NCBI GenBank assembly: GCA_031841125.1
Contig: CM063112.1
Span: 61,495,722-61,559,721 of the forward strand
Source of the DNA: Acanthococcus lagerstroemiae
Lineage: Eukaryota > Arthropoda > Insecta > Hemiptera > Eriococcidae
DNA length: 64,000 bases
Direction: 5' to 3'
Made by a program: the position numbers and the translations under genes
In this document: positions 33,831 to 45,284 of the stretch, piece after piece
Layout: each line of letters opens with the position of its first letter
Numbering within the stretch: position 1 is the stretch's first letter
The notes under the pieces: generated by a model
The model's input: the letters and a program-made list of their open reading frames with translations, nothing else
The model's database searches: none
What the model was told of the DNA's origin: nothing

Positions 33831-34595
33831 TACTGATGGAGTTCCAGTACTCGCCGTAGCAATGGGGGTACTCTTACAGTAGTTCACGTCTCTGTTTTTC
33901 TCACAATGTGATAACGACAACTGTGAAAGTTGTCATTTGATATCAAATTACTGTAACATACAAAATTTCAACCCGATCAAAATGATACTACGCTACTCCA
34001 AGCCACTCCCGTCTTCTCAAGACAAAAGGAAAAATACACAGAGTTTTAAAATTCGAACGAAATATTTTTTTTTAGACTACTACCAACGTCAGAAATTACA
34101 CCACTCTTATCGTGGATACTTCATCCGACGTCCTTCAAGAATGAAATATTTCACATTGGCGGCTCAAGTTATTCTACAACTACTGGATAATTTCAAGAGA
34201 GAGTCATAGCTTCAAAAGAAGGTTCAGCCGAATTAGAAAAATGTTTCTTAAATGGAAATTGATGCACCGAGTTTCATAAATACGGTGTATGAATGTAACT
34301 TACATCCTCCCCTCACCGAGTGACACCAAAGGATCTCACAAAAATGTTTACCAATTTTGGTCGACATGATATTCATGTTATAGTTATTTTATGCGACTGA
34401 ATTCGATACTGAGAATGATATTTGGATCCGGTTTCACCGAGTAGTACCAGACGGAGTTCATAAGGGCTCATAAGCAAAATTCGACAAATTTCGCCACCAC
34501 TGCATTTTGTTCATAAAAGCAGGCCGTTTTTACACAGTACTGAGCGTGACTTAATTGGCTCCTACCCCTCGACCATTAAACATTGAAGCTAAGAG
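33831..34595. other. Stretch without recognisable genes
   Basis: Nothing recognised. GCTAAGAG at 34,588-34,595 is the left target duplication of the following MITE. Confidence 0.4.
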
Positions 34596-34950
34596 CAGGG
34601 ACGTACCGATAGGGGGCAGGGGCAACTCCCCCCGTATGAATTTTTCACTCAACAGTTGGGAAAATTTACCAATTCAGTTAGGCGAGTTGGAGAAATCCAA
34701 CAAGTTGAAAGGTTTTTTTCTTTTGTTTTTTTTTCTTTGCTTTGATACTTAGGAATTGAATTAAGAAGTTGGGGAAAAGGAACAAGGCAAAAGGTTTTTC
34801 TGCTTTGCTACTTGGGAATTTCGAATTGAGTCAGTTGGAAAATCCAACAGGTCAAAACTTTTTTTGCTTTGATACTTGGGAATTCTGAGTTCAATCAGTT
34901 GGGATTTTCACAATCCCCCCCCCCCCGAAAAACTCTGCGGTACGTCCCTA
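34596..34950. mobile_element. hAT-type MITE, CAGGGACGTACCG family
   Basis: 355 bp with inverted tips CAGGGACGTACCG and CGGTACGTCCCTA (last base changed from G). The octamer GCTAAGAG flanks both ends (34,588-34,595 and 34,951-34,958), the hAT-size duplication. The interior holds about four imperfect repeats of 50-65 bp, each with a CAGTTGG and AATCCAACAGGTCAAA-type phrase and a TTTGCTTTGATACTTGGGAA phrase. A C-run precedes the right tip. No coding capacity. A truncated relative lies at 10,828-11,035. Confidence 0.92.
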
Positions 34951-34958
34951 GCTAAGAG

Positions 34959-35161
34959 CCAAAGATCAAGGATCTAGAAGCTAATATATCTGCATCTCTC
35001 GACATCCTGCGCCCACTTTGCTTCTGTTTCTGTGCCAGCCAGACTCAGAGCCGAAGGTTAAGATCTAGAATCCAAGATGCAAAATCACTCTGGCTCGCTA
35101 GATCCTATGTTTACCAATATGTGTCTCTATCTAACTGACTGAGATACCAGCTGTCTAGCAT
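34959..35161. repeat. Low-copy degenerate repeat (GATCTAGAAGCTAA type)
   Basis: Phrases such as GATCAAGGATCTAGAAGCTA and TTAAGATCTAGAATCCAAGA occur here, and GATCACAGATCCAGGATC with GGAAGCTAAGATTTCTGCAG occurs at 37,605-37,650, suggesting another degenerate dispersed family. Confidence 0.4.
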
Positions 35162-35411
35162 CCCGATGCGCAATCAGTTCCCTTCAAGTTATCTACGGAA
35201 AAGTTACCCTTTTGTAACCCTCGGTTACACTCAGATTACCTTCCATAAACTGTCATTCAGCCAATCAGAACGCTCCGTTTACGTAGTGGGTAACTGGTAA
35301 CCCTCTAGTTACCCAGGTAGCCCTGTAGTTACCCGGCAGTTACCCGGGTTATCGAAGAGCTACAAAAGGGTAATTTTTCCGCGGGTAACTGGCGGGTTTT
35401 TGCGCATCGGG
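35162..35411. mobile_element. Foldback MITE rich in GTTACCC
   Basis: About 250 bp with inverted ends: left CCCGATGCGCAATCAGTTCC, right GGGTTTTTGCGCATCGGG. Inward, ACGGAAAAGTTACCCTTTTG pairs with CAAAAGGGTAATTTTTCCGC. The interior contains many GTTACCC/GGGTAAC words, so several alternative hairpins are possible. No target duplication could be fixed and no protein is encoded. Confidence 0.75.
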
Positions 35412-36189
35412 CTCCAGGTTTTATGTCCTGCTTTCTTATAGGCCTGTCTGTCGGTATGTGTTTCTCTGTCTTTCTGCCACTAAGCTGTCCGTCTACATGC
35501 GCCTGTGCCCTCTGTCCAAGAAACACGAGAATTTAACCCTAGATAAAGACACGGACATTCAGTTATTCAGTCAGCACACCCAGATGATAAAAAACGCAGA
35601 ACGCAATGTCGAAGCAGTACACTACAAGAAACGACGAATGATATTCTCGAACATTTAAATTATTTAATCGATTCCGGGTAACACTGATGGACTTCAAAAC
35701 AGGCCCATATTTGTCAACATGATGATAAGGCGAAGAGAAGCCGGTAAAAGAGTGGAAATTCACGCGGGACAGGGCTGATAAAGACCTGGAGCGAAAGACC
35801 ACGTATCCTTGGTCCTGGCAGAAAACAGTGGTAGAAACCGGACCATCCAGAGAATTTTCTACCCTGCTCTAAATTCACTTACCCGCTCGGCGTGATGAGT
35901 TGGGTTCAAAAAACCACCCAGTCCAGTTTCATATAAATCAGCAATTTTCTCAATTGTTTCCACATTTTTGTTCTTCTGAGTAAATGTTGAGCCCCTGCCC
36001 TTAGTTTTGCCATGTAATGTGACGGGCGATTTCAATTGGAGAACACGCAATGATTTGAAATTTTAAAAAGGCTGATTTCAACCATTAGCTGTCCTAATTT
36101 CACCCCTTTCAGGCAGTACTGATCTGTTGATTTTATTCGATCGATCTTGTTTGACTTTTTTGAAATTATTAAAAATTCAAATCAGAGCT
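35412..36189. other. Stretch without recognisable genes
   Basis: Positions 35,430-35,520 are rich in CTGT/CTGTCC motifs like 20.18-20.40 kb. The rest shows nothing recognised. Confidence 0.4.
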
Positions 36190-36811
36190 AGATCTGTACA
36201 AACTTCCTGGCACACCCTCTTCGAATGTGAAGTCTGGGAGCAGGAAAGGCGCGGGACGGTAACAGCGATCGATCCCGGCAACAACAGCGACAGCGACGAA
36301 ATGCTTAAGAGTGAAAGCGGATGGAACCGGGTGTCGGCCTTTGTTCTGACCATCATGAAGAAGAAGAAGATGCAGACAGAGTGGTCGAGGCAGAGGACCG
36401 ACGGACAAAGCTCGGCCCATACTACTGAACACAACAACCCTGTACCATCCTAGAGCTGCTCCGACATAGCTTGCTCCGCCGTCATCAGCTTCCTGCGTCG
36501 CCAAACGTACCAAGACGAGGAGGTGAGGGGTGAAGGAAGGAAGTGCGTCCGTCTGTGGTGCCCCCTAATTCCAGGTTAATGCTGGATGAGCGTTGCCTCG
36601 GTCAGTAGGGTATCCCACGGAGGTCCTGGCAGGACAGCGCGAATCCGAAGTGGAGAGGCGAAATGGGGGCTCGGGCCAGCCTCAATGCGTCCCTCTGGTC
36701 ACTGATGCGATACTCGAAAGGGTAGTTTCCGGGGCCAGGGATGCAGTGTCTCGGAAGCCACTTTGGCATGCATGCATCACCGTACGCTCCAAACGTGAGA
36801 TCTGTACAAAC
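36190..36811 (+). pseudogene. R1/Jockey-like LINE, 3' end only, with 14-bp target duplication
   Basis: The insert (36,204-36,797) opens inside the last part of a LINE polyprotein: SWHTLFECEVWEQERRG, then GWNRVSAFVLTIMKKKK, a C-terminal segment typical of R1- and Jockey-group elements (His and Cys of a zinc-finger-like HTLFECxxW block). A 3' UTR of about 340 bp follows. The 14-mer AGATCTGTACAAAC stands immediately before (36,190-36,203) and after (36,798-36,811) the insert, a clean target-site duplication for target-primed integration. No poly-A tail precedes the right duplication. The 3' UTR recurs at 25,621-25,735 and 22,240-22,322. Clade assignment is tentative. Confidence 0.82.
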
Positions 36812-36974
36812 ATCAAAGAACGAAGAAGAAGGAAAAGAATGCACTTCAAATTTTTGAATGTTACTAATTTAAGAGCGTATTTAAGAGCCTGGAATAATCT
36901 TAATCAGTCAATGTCTCTATTTTTACCAATAACATGGCCTTCTTCCTATTGTTTATATGGCAGGGGAAACTTCC

Positions 36975-37520
36975 AGAATCCGGCACAAATCAGAAGACGC
37001 TGTCAGCTGCAGGGATGAGAAGCTTATTGAAAAAACTTCTCTTCCGGCTTCTGGCTTCCATAATTTTAAAAAACTTCCAGCTTCTGACTTCTTTCAATTT
37101 TGTAATTTAAAAACTTCCGGCTTCTGGCTTCTGTTATTTCAAAAAACTTCCAGCTTCCGATTTCTAGCTCCCGAAATTTCACTTTATTTCACCTCTAGCA
37201 TCTTTTAAGCCCCCCTCCCCCCTCTTCCAAAATAATAAGAAGCACAAAACAAGTTCAAATGAAATAATATATTTAGACTTTGAAGCAACGAGTTTAAGAG
37301 CTCTTTGCTTATAAACAATGACTGACAAATTAGGCCAAATGCTGACTCTGAATTGGAACTTGGAAGCCAAAAAGAAGCCGATAAACAAAAGACTTCTCTT
37401 CCAGCTTCTGGCTTCCAACTGGAATTGGCTTCCGGCTACCGGCTTCTCGATTTGAGTCAGGATACATAAAAACTTCCGGCTTCCGGCTTCTGCTTCCAGC
37501 TTCTTTCACATCCCTGGTCA
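36975..37520 (+). repeat. Degenerate GGCTTCxGGCTTCC array
   Basis: Words such as CTTCCGGCTTCTGGCTTCC, AACTTCCAGCTTCTGACTTC and CTTCCGGCTTCCGGCTTCTG alternate with A/T-rich spacers (AATTTTAAAAA, ATTTCAAAAAA). Two clusters, 37,035-37,175 and 37,395-37,505, flank a spacer. The word usage resembles the GCTCCGG arrays at 42.7 and 45.3 kb with C replaced by T. Confidence 0.65.
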
Positions 37521-39919
37521 GCTGTTCCCACAAACACAGTCAGGTACATATAGACAGAGACAAGGAAACAAACGGTCAGACTCCCTACTAGAAGGTAATA
37601 AGTCGAGATCACAGATCCAGGATCCGGAAGCTAAGATTTCTGCAGTCTATATCCTTATCAACCCTAGTAACACAAGCAAGGCTGATGAAACCTCTTGACT
37701 CGATTACTTTCACATATCTCGAAATCGGTGACTTTCGACTTAATAATCAATTGAACCATAATATCACTCGATTTCAAGATAACTGCCGAGTCGAATGGTT
37801 TCATTGGCCTCGGATACGTTACTTAAGGATACAGGTCTTTTTATCCGTTCTAAGCAAAAACAGAGCGCGAGTAAAGACCAGAATGTGAGAGCCATGATCT
37901 CTCCGATATTTACATTTTTTACTAGATATGTGTGTGTATATCTCTCTCAGAAGATGTATATGTATGTGTGTACGTCTCTGTCCCTAGGTCTATGACTGTT
38001 TGCGGGCTTCTCATGTATTTCTGTCTTAGTGCCCTCTACTTGTATTACCTATATCCAATGAAATAACGGAGTACTAAAGAATCTCAAAGAGTCTCAATCA
38101 GTCCTAATTTCTCCCTACAGCGTGAACTGAAAACCTACTCTCTAAGAGAAATTTTCAGGATCTGAGACAGTGATATAGACGGACAGAGGGAGGCAGTCAG
38201 CCATACTAACAGAGACATTTAATAGCCAAGAAGGTGTACAAATATCAAAAATACCGACACGCATAACGAGGCGCAAATTGTCGAAGAAAATGGACACGAG
38301 CGAAGCGAGTGCCACCGAAGGGAAAGGAAGCAAGCCACGACGAAGCCTCCCCAGCGTATACGGTCAAGCATACATTTATGCGAAACTGATTCCTTCATTA
38401 AATTTTGACCATCCTACTTTATCGTATCCACCGGAATTACTTTATTTCGCAACAAGAAAAGCAAAAAAAAAAAAAAATGAGGATCGTACAAAAAGCCTTG
38501 GTTTGAAATCGCGTTAAACTTGAGTACAGACACCTAATTTACATTATGCTAGAAAACAATTGCATTAATGAATTATTCATGAATCGGCGTAAGTTATTTC
38601 TTTTTCTCAACTCAGAATCACGCGATGACTTCAGAGTACGGGGAAGTACCGCAAAACCGCACAGCCCGTATGTATTCGTCGCTAAATTCTACTCGTATAC
38701 CGTCTCACTCTTTCTCGCTGCTCCTCTTTTGCAGTTTCGAAGAAAGTAATTAACGCGGTTATCGAGGCTCATTGAAAATCAACGTCGAGTACTGCCAGAA
38801 AGGAGTTGGTTATCTATCCCTTCGGTCTCCGGGGAAATTCGAAACCATCTACGATTATCGCTAAACCCTGATGCAGATTTCAATATTCGAATGGGTCCCG
38901 GTAACTAAATTAACGTAATTAGAAAAGAGGACGCGAGGGAGAGGATGAGAGAGTGTGCACGTACACGTGATTCAAACGAACGCTGCTGCAGAATCCATCA
39001 ACATGGTTGCGGCTCGACCACGGCAGTCCGGTTCTACACTAACGGGTATAGTTGCGAAATTAATTAGCGCAAGTGTGGCCCTGAAGAATGGAATACAATA
39101 TGAACGTGCCTAGACCCTGGCCAGCGTGTCTGAGTGAAGCACACTAATGCGATGAGATGCGAACTTAGATAACTGGAGACTGAGGCCACATGATATCGGG
39201 ATTTGCAAATCTGGAGGGTGCGAGAAGGGATTAAGAATCATAACATAATGAGATCTGGTCTGTCCGACAGCACTCATGGAGTTACCCTACGTAATAATTG
39301 TCAGTGGATTCTCTCAGACAGTCGATTTATTCACCCTTCACTCACCACGTTAGGTTAGGTACCACTGGCCAACGAATAACCCAAGGAAATGAAATCGAAA
39401 AAGAGAGTATAGACAAGCTGTGCAGCAAAAATTCTTTCTACAGATCTGTTCAGATTGGCCCACTCATCAATGTATCAAAAATTCTTCAGTGATCCTACGA
39501 AAATATGTTCTGCGCGGAGTCCGATCGTACCACACAGGAATAAGTTTTTCTTACAAATCTAGAAAACTAACGACGATAGGGAAAAAATAAATAGCACAAA
39601 TTGATCCTCAAATTCTACATAAAAAACAATACACAATGTTTTCGTCATTCCCATTCTAAACGCTGTTAAGGGGAAGAGGATGTTCAAAATGGCCCCCAAA
39701 ACTATCATACATTAACACTCGAGAGTAAGTTCGAAAAAAAAGATAAGTCTTCTGGTGAAGTTTACCAATTCTCTTTCATCGATCTCAAAGAATTCGAGAA
39801 ATGCCAGTTATTTCAACCTACTTCCCAAAGTGTATACTCATCATCCATAGTAATTTCGTGTCCTCTCTCTTCCAACCCTTAGGTAGTAAATTTGGAAAAA
39901 ATAAAATAAAATAAATAAA
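37521..39919. other. Stretch without recognisable genes
   Basis: No known protein seen. A short AAGAATCTCAAAGAGTCTCA run at 38,077 belongs to the AGTCTTAA-type vocabulary. The 79-codon frame starting at 38,278 is not similar to anything known. GTTAGGTTAGG near 39,349 holds two insect-telomere-like units only. Confidence 0.4.
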
Positions 39920-40245
39920 AAAGGAAGGGGAAGAGTCCGACCGCTGCACGGAAGGACATTGTTACATGGATATGTCGTCCAGGTGAGGCAACCGCGTTGA
40001 CGCGCATATCCACATTCCAGTGCCTTCTCTAGTCGTCCATTCTCGGCGTTGCTTGGCGTTTTCCGTGTAGGCAGGTCGAAACGTGATGGAACGAATGACC
40101 GCTTAAAGAGGAATACGCAACTATTATACTACATACACGTACATCACGATGGTAACGCTTTCCTGCGGAACGTTTGCAGTGCGTTTTTTGCGAAGCGTTT
40201 TTAGGAGAACGTTTTCTGCGGAATGTTTTTCTTTTGCGTGGCAAG
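39920..40245 (-). repeat. Dispersed repeat, copy B (partner at 11.5 kb)
   Basis: The reverse complement matches 11,508-11,795, with insertions such as the GTACGTGTATGTAGTATAAT segment. The open stretch read on the minus strand (SAGKRYHRDV ... VAYSSLSGHSFHHVST ... RMDD, stop) parallels SAGKRYHRDVVAYSSLHGH ... RMDD, stop in copy A. Element class unknown. Confidence 0.7.
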
Positions 40246-41469
40246 TCATTAGATATATCCATGTTAATTTTTTCATGTTTGTAATTTTTGTAGGATTTAG
40301 AAAAAAACTTCAAGGTTGGAATTCTTCAGATCATCTTTCACTGGTCCGAATAATGAAAATGCGGTACCTGCTATGGAGTTATCGAAGCCAACGAATTCAT
40401 TTCCGTTATTATTTTTACTCAAAATTCAAGTCTGCGGCATCAAAAAACAACGTGAGATGAAGCAATTGAAAAGAATATATACGAGCATCATTTTTTAGAT
40501 TTCTTAGATCTCTGAATTCCATTTTGATAATAATTGATCCTCTTATTTGCAAATTGAGGCACCTCGGAGGCAGGAGAGAGGTCACAAAAATGAATATAAT
40601 AATCATCTAATCTCTCAAGTTTTGGTAGTCACTGAATTCGATTCTGACGTTGGGTTGAACCTCATTTCGAAATCGAGCAACATAAACAGGGGGACGTTCA
40701 CAAAATTCATGAAATAAAGTACGAATATTCGGCTGGGACTCACTCTATCTTTTTTCCTCATTTTTTCCCTTCTTTCTTCCATTTTCACTCCCATAAGAAA
40801 AAATGGTATATTTTGGAGAAAAAGCCTGTCGCCAAAATTTTTTTGAAAAAGAAAATTTTCGAACAGGTCCGTTGAGGGGCTGAAGTTTAACATACGATTC
40901 TCCTTAAGAAAATGTACAAATTTCCTTTAAAACAACTTACAAGTAAAGCGTTTTCAAATATCAGACCAAAAAAATAAGAAGACTCGACAGGAAATCATTT
41001 GAAAATAAATTTGTGCTTAGAGTGTGCTGGACTCCAAAATATGGCTGCTGAGAGTCTACTGATGATGTGATGAAATTATAACGTTTCTAAATAAAATAGA
41101 TGTCACGTCATAATCCATTTCTATGGGTTTTCAAATTCACTGAACCCGTTTTTGAGTTTTTTTAAGCCCACTACCACTCCCAAAGAATCCACCGGAAGAC
41201 CAGTATACAAAACTTAGGGTTAGTAGCTTCCAATATATTGACTGTACAACTTCTCAAGTTGCCGAGTTCATTTCTGGAGTCATTCAAGCTGTAACCCTAA
41301 CCCAGAAGGTTTCACACAAGACTACCACCTGAAATATTGAAAGTTGAATACATGGGCATCAATTATACCAAACCAATGGTCCCATTCGTTAGGTTTAATT
41401 CTGGGGCAACTTCAACTGTAAACTCTTTTCAAGAAGCTCCAGGCTACTCTCAAGATACTGAAAGTTAAA
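40246..41469. other. Stretch without recognisable genes
   Basis: Nothing recognised. Positions 41,215-41,470 use loosely repeated phrases (AACTTCTCAAGTTGCCGAG, ATTCAAGCTGTAACCC, AACTTCAACTGTAAACTC), weak evidence of another degenerate family. Confidence 0.4.
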
Positions 41470-42277
41470 GGGTTACATTCATCGACACGCGAAGGAATAG
41501 TAAACGCACGCGAAAAAAGAAAGGAAAACACAAACATGTAACTCAAATAAACGCGAAAACAAAAAGTTCACGATAAAAGAAAAAAGTAAACAGGGAAAAA
41601 ACGTTATTGAACGCTGGTTATCATATGAAACGAGACAAAACAAAATTAAACGAATTTCTTGGCACGCGAAATAATAAGACTAAGGACTAAGTAAAATAAG
41701 ATTGAAATCAGTAAGACCTTTTTCGCCAGTGCTGGTCGACCTCTCTTGCATTTCTGGCTGAGAGAGACAGTCTTTGCAGCCACGGGTACCACCATCTTTT
41801 TCTGCCGTATTTAAATGCTCAAGGAGTACTTGCACACAAACATAATATACTAAGTACCTAATGAACACTCGTTCCTCGTACTAAAGCCCTATAGATACGA
41901 GTGAAAACATACACAATTTTGGCTCACACCGCGCCCGTCAATGTCGAATTGACTACGCGGTACACTCCGCATAATTGGATTTAGCATCCACAGGCACGGT
42001 GTGAGCCAAAATGGCGTGTCTTCACTTATATTCATAGGGCTCTACTCGTACGTACCCTGCTACTTAGATTTACCCTTTTAGACACGTCAAATTATGGTCG
42101 GCTGTTTGTAGTTTTATCGCGTTAGAATATTACATTTCTCGTCAAAACCTGCTAAAAATGTCGTGTATGCGTCATCGCGTGAATCACACATAAAAGTCGT
42201 TAGCTTTAATTTTTTTCCTGTGTGTTTCTTTTGCGTGCTAACATTTTTCTTTCGCGTGCGATTATACTATATTCCCC
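41470..42277. mobile_element. Non-autonomous TIR element with internal hairpin, copy 1
   Basis: The left end (GGGTTACATTCATCGACACG, CGAAGG, then ACGCACGCGAAAAAAGAAAG) is imperfectly inverted at the right end (CTTTTGCGTGCTAACA, TTTTTCTTTCGCGTGCG, TATATTCCCC). The CACGCGAA word occurs twice near the left end. It recurs at 63,023-63,611, where a segment of roughly 140 bp is missing and the right end is cut off. An internal hairpin at 41,885-42,041 lies at the same place in both copies. No transposase; superfamily not assigned. Confidence 0.75.
41885..42041. repeat. Hairpin inside the 41.5-kb TIR element
   Basis: AGCCCTATAGATACGAGTGA at the left pairs with TCACTTATATTCATAGGGCT at the right, and ATTTTGGCTCACACCG pairs with CGGTGTGAGCCAAAAT. 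Arms are about 47 bp; the spacer is about 65 bp and contains weaker complementary words (TACGCGG, CTCCGCATA). Confidence 0.85.
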
Positions 42278-42724
42278 AACCGGAAGACCGGATCAGCATA
42301 CTCGCATTCTGTACCTAAACCACAGAGCGTAGTGAATCGATAACTTTCAGCAAGTTACAGAAAGCAATAGAGACGTATTTTAGAGCATGCATTAAGAAAC
42401 CATAATTTTTAGAACAGTCGTATCCAAGGGTTGGGAAGAAAGGGACAAAAAACATCTATGGCTGTTGGGTGAATATGTACGGAAACAGTTCAAGGAGTAA
42501 TCGACATTCCTTGAATTCTCTGAAATCAACGAGTGGAAATGACGCGAGACATTCTACAACCTCCCCCAATAAAGCCTGTATTAACATATGATAGCGTTAA
42601 GGGTCATCTTGAATGCACCTCAACAACGTTTGGGAGAAAGCTACACAAAATTGTAAATTATTATTTTTTTTTTAGAATTGAACGAGAAACAATTTAAGCT
42701 ATCCTTTTTGTCCGCATCGTTGAA
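42278..42724. other. Stretch without recognisable genes
   Basis: Nothing recognised on either strand. Confidence 0.4.
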
Positions 42725-43040
42725 AGTAATGACCCGGAGTCGGAGATCGGAGCAGGCAGTTTTCCTGGAAAGCCAGAGTCGAAGAACCCGAAAAAATTAT
42801 TTGCTGGAGCCGGAGCGAATTTTTGACTCCGGCCTTTCAATCTCTTCTTCTCCCTCTTGACCTCCCCCGTGTTTTCGCCTTATTCCCCTAAAATTAACCG
42901 ACGTCGGAGCTAAAACTATCAATTATGTCGAAGCGATCAAAAATGTTCTAGCAGAAGCCAAAGCCAGAGCCCAAAGAAAATTATTGTGCACTAGAGCCAG
43001 AGCTAAATTCAGATTGTCGGAGCGATTCCGGTTTTAAGGC
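42725..43040 (-). repeat. Degenerate GGAGCCGGAGC array
   Basis: Words such as CGGAGTCGGAGATCGGAGC, GCTGGAGCCGGAGCGAATTT, GAAGCCAAAGCCAGAGCCC and AGAGCCAGAGCTAAATTCAG alternate with AAATTATTT-like spacers. Read on the other strand this is the vocabulary of the 45.3-46.0 kb array. Confidence 0.65.
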
Positions 43041-43433
43041 CGATTCCCTGGCTTAATAGTTCGTAAAAGGTTTGAAAAAAAAATACTGATTTCTGTGGTA
43101 AGTTCAGCAGTTTTTTAGGAGAAAACACTCCACCGGGATCACTAGACTTCTGATAATTGATTACAAAACCAATCTGAGAAGTTCTGAGAAGAAAAAATCT
43201 TGGTGAATTCAAATTCTAATGCTCCTGCGTTATAATTCAGACACAGGAGCATTTTCACCTCTTTTAGACATGTATGTTGAACCAAGTTCTGTTCTGCAGA
43301 GAGAGAACAAAACGGTAAAGGCACTCGAGCTTTCGAGAAAAGCCGTTTTGAGCGTCTGTAGGTTCTTCGACACCACACAAATATAGGTATATTATGCAAA
43401 CTGCAGAGTGAATAATGCAAAGGCAACGTGTCT

Positions 43434-43463
43434 CACACACACACACACACACACACACACCAC
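43434..43463. repeat. (CA)n microsatellite
   Basis: About 14 uninterrupted CA dinucleotides, then CACATACG. It creates the artificial HTHTHTH and CVCVCVC frames on the two strands. Confidence 0.97.
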
Positions 43464-45284
43464 ATACGAAAATCTCTCCCCTCCCTCCAAACACAGAAAA
43501 AAAACGGAGAAAAAGAAACGTACGCGTACGCCGTTGTATTACCCGAATATATTATGTAAGATTTAAAACAAAATCTGTTTCCAGCAAGACGGGGCAGCGA
43601 AGGGAGGCAAAAATGTAAAGCGGATGAAACTCGATACATCATTCGTTATACAGCTAGAAACACGAAGACAGAACGAATATATAAGAAATAATACGATTTA
43701 CCGGCAAGAGACGAATAAGAGGGAAAAAACGCAGAAAAAGAAAACCTATTATAAAGAACACGATGCAGTGAAAAACTTTCCCAAGTTTCACAATACACGG
43801 TATTCTTCGAAGAAGACAGTGGAGGTACGAAATGTATTACGAAAATTCTATTTTTGCAGCTTGACACGAAGGTAACAATTTAATTTTACTGTTCGATGCC
43901 GGAAAAGAATGCGCGCGAAAAAAAATTGGATTAACAATTTAACTTTACGGTTATAATGTCGAGGGAGCGACTTGCGTGCTCTTCTGATATACTAATGATG
44001 TACTCGGGGTGTTTCACATGCGTTGAAAAAAAGGCGCGGTTATTTCTAGGAATCGACGAGACAAGGGTTGATCACACAGTGGGGAAGAAACTGAAAAGCA
44101 AACTCGTTGATATTTCACGTACAAAAATCGTATCTCCAGACATCACCCACTAATTTGAAACCTATGTGGTTAGTTTCCAGCAGTATTTTCTGGTATTCTG
44201 CGGTTAGTTCGGCAAAATGCAAGCCGAGCTGAAGAGTTGTGAGGTACAACAATACATATATTTTAACGATGCTACGTAGGTATTCATTAGGCAGTCTGTT
44301 CGAAACAAAACAGAGCCTTGTTTAAGCAGTCAGAACGAAAAACTGGCAAAAACTGCGCTTATGGATTGAAAACTGTATGGACAAGAAAGCATCAACCTTA
44401 ATACCACAACAGGAACGGTATCATAATGGTTGGAAACTGTCTCTTTGTACGTGCCAATTGTCAAAAAGGGAAAAAAAATCTCGAAAAAAGCTAAAAAAAA
44501 AAAAGATAATACAGAGCTAAATAACTCAACTTTGTATACAATTAGCTTCAAAAAGTGGAAATGGGCCGCTTTTTGTTGGAAAAGTAATGATAATAAACGA
44601 GGTTGTGCTAAAATTATGTGAGCAGATTTCTGAGTATGAAATATGTGCGAATCGATACCAGGCACTATTTTGATAACACTAAAAAGAGCTTACAACAGAA
44701 GGCATTTCTGTAATTTACTACTGCATCGGAACATCATTTTACCATCCTGAACATTTCTTTGACAATTCAGTTTTAGAAGTAACAAACCTTTACACAAATC
44801 TGACAGCTTCTTGAAGCATTGACATGATTTGACTCCTCGGCTTCAGTTCCCTTCAGGCGCCCCCCTCCCCCCAAGACGAGTAGAGGACATGAAGGAGGGA
44901 GTTGGAAGGACTGCATTTGAAAACAACTTTTGAAGTTGAATTCAGCGACCTTAAGAACCTATAAATTAAATGCCATCTCGCATCTCGAAATAACCTAAGT
45001 TCTTCACCGGTTTATTTAACCCCCCGGGGTGGGATCTCACAATATCAGATTCAAAAATCCTAACAATCGATATTGGCGATCTCAAAAACGGTCAAAAACT
45101 TACAAACAGACGCTCGATTCAAATATTATTTTTTCATCTCCCTTCCCTTATTTTGCCGCCTCACTGCAAGGGAGGTCCGGCGAGGTGTTTCAACCACTGT
45201 GTCAACAAGTAAACTCTCCGGAAGAAATCTGCGAAAAATTGGTATTCTTTGCTATTCTTCTTTTTTTCAGCATTCAGAACCCAC
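43464..45284. other. Stretch without recognisable genes
   Basis: Positions 43,490-43,900 are A/G-rich on the plus strand. A degenerate-repeat phrase occurs near 44,935 (GAATTCAGCGACCTTAAGAA). No protein or TE end recognised. Confidence 0.4.

Noticed and set aside
39347..39358. Insect telomere repeat (TTAGG)n
   Set aside because: Only two units; expected by chance in 64 kb.
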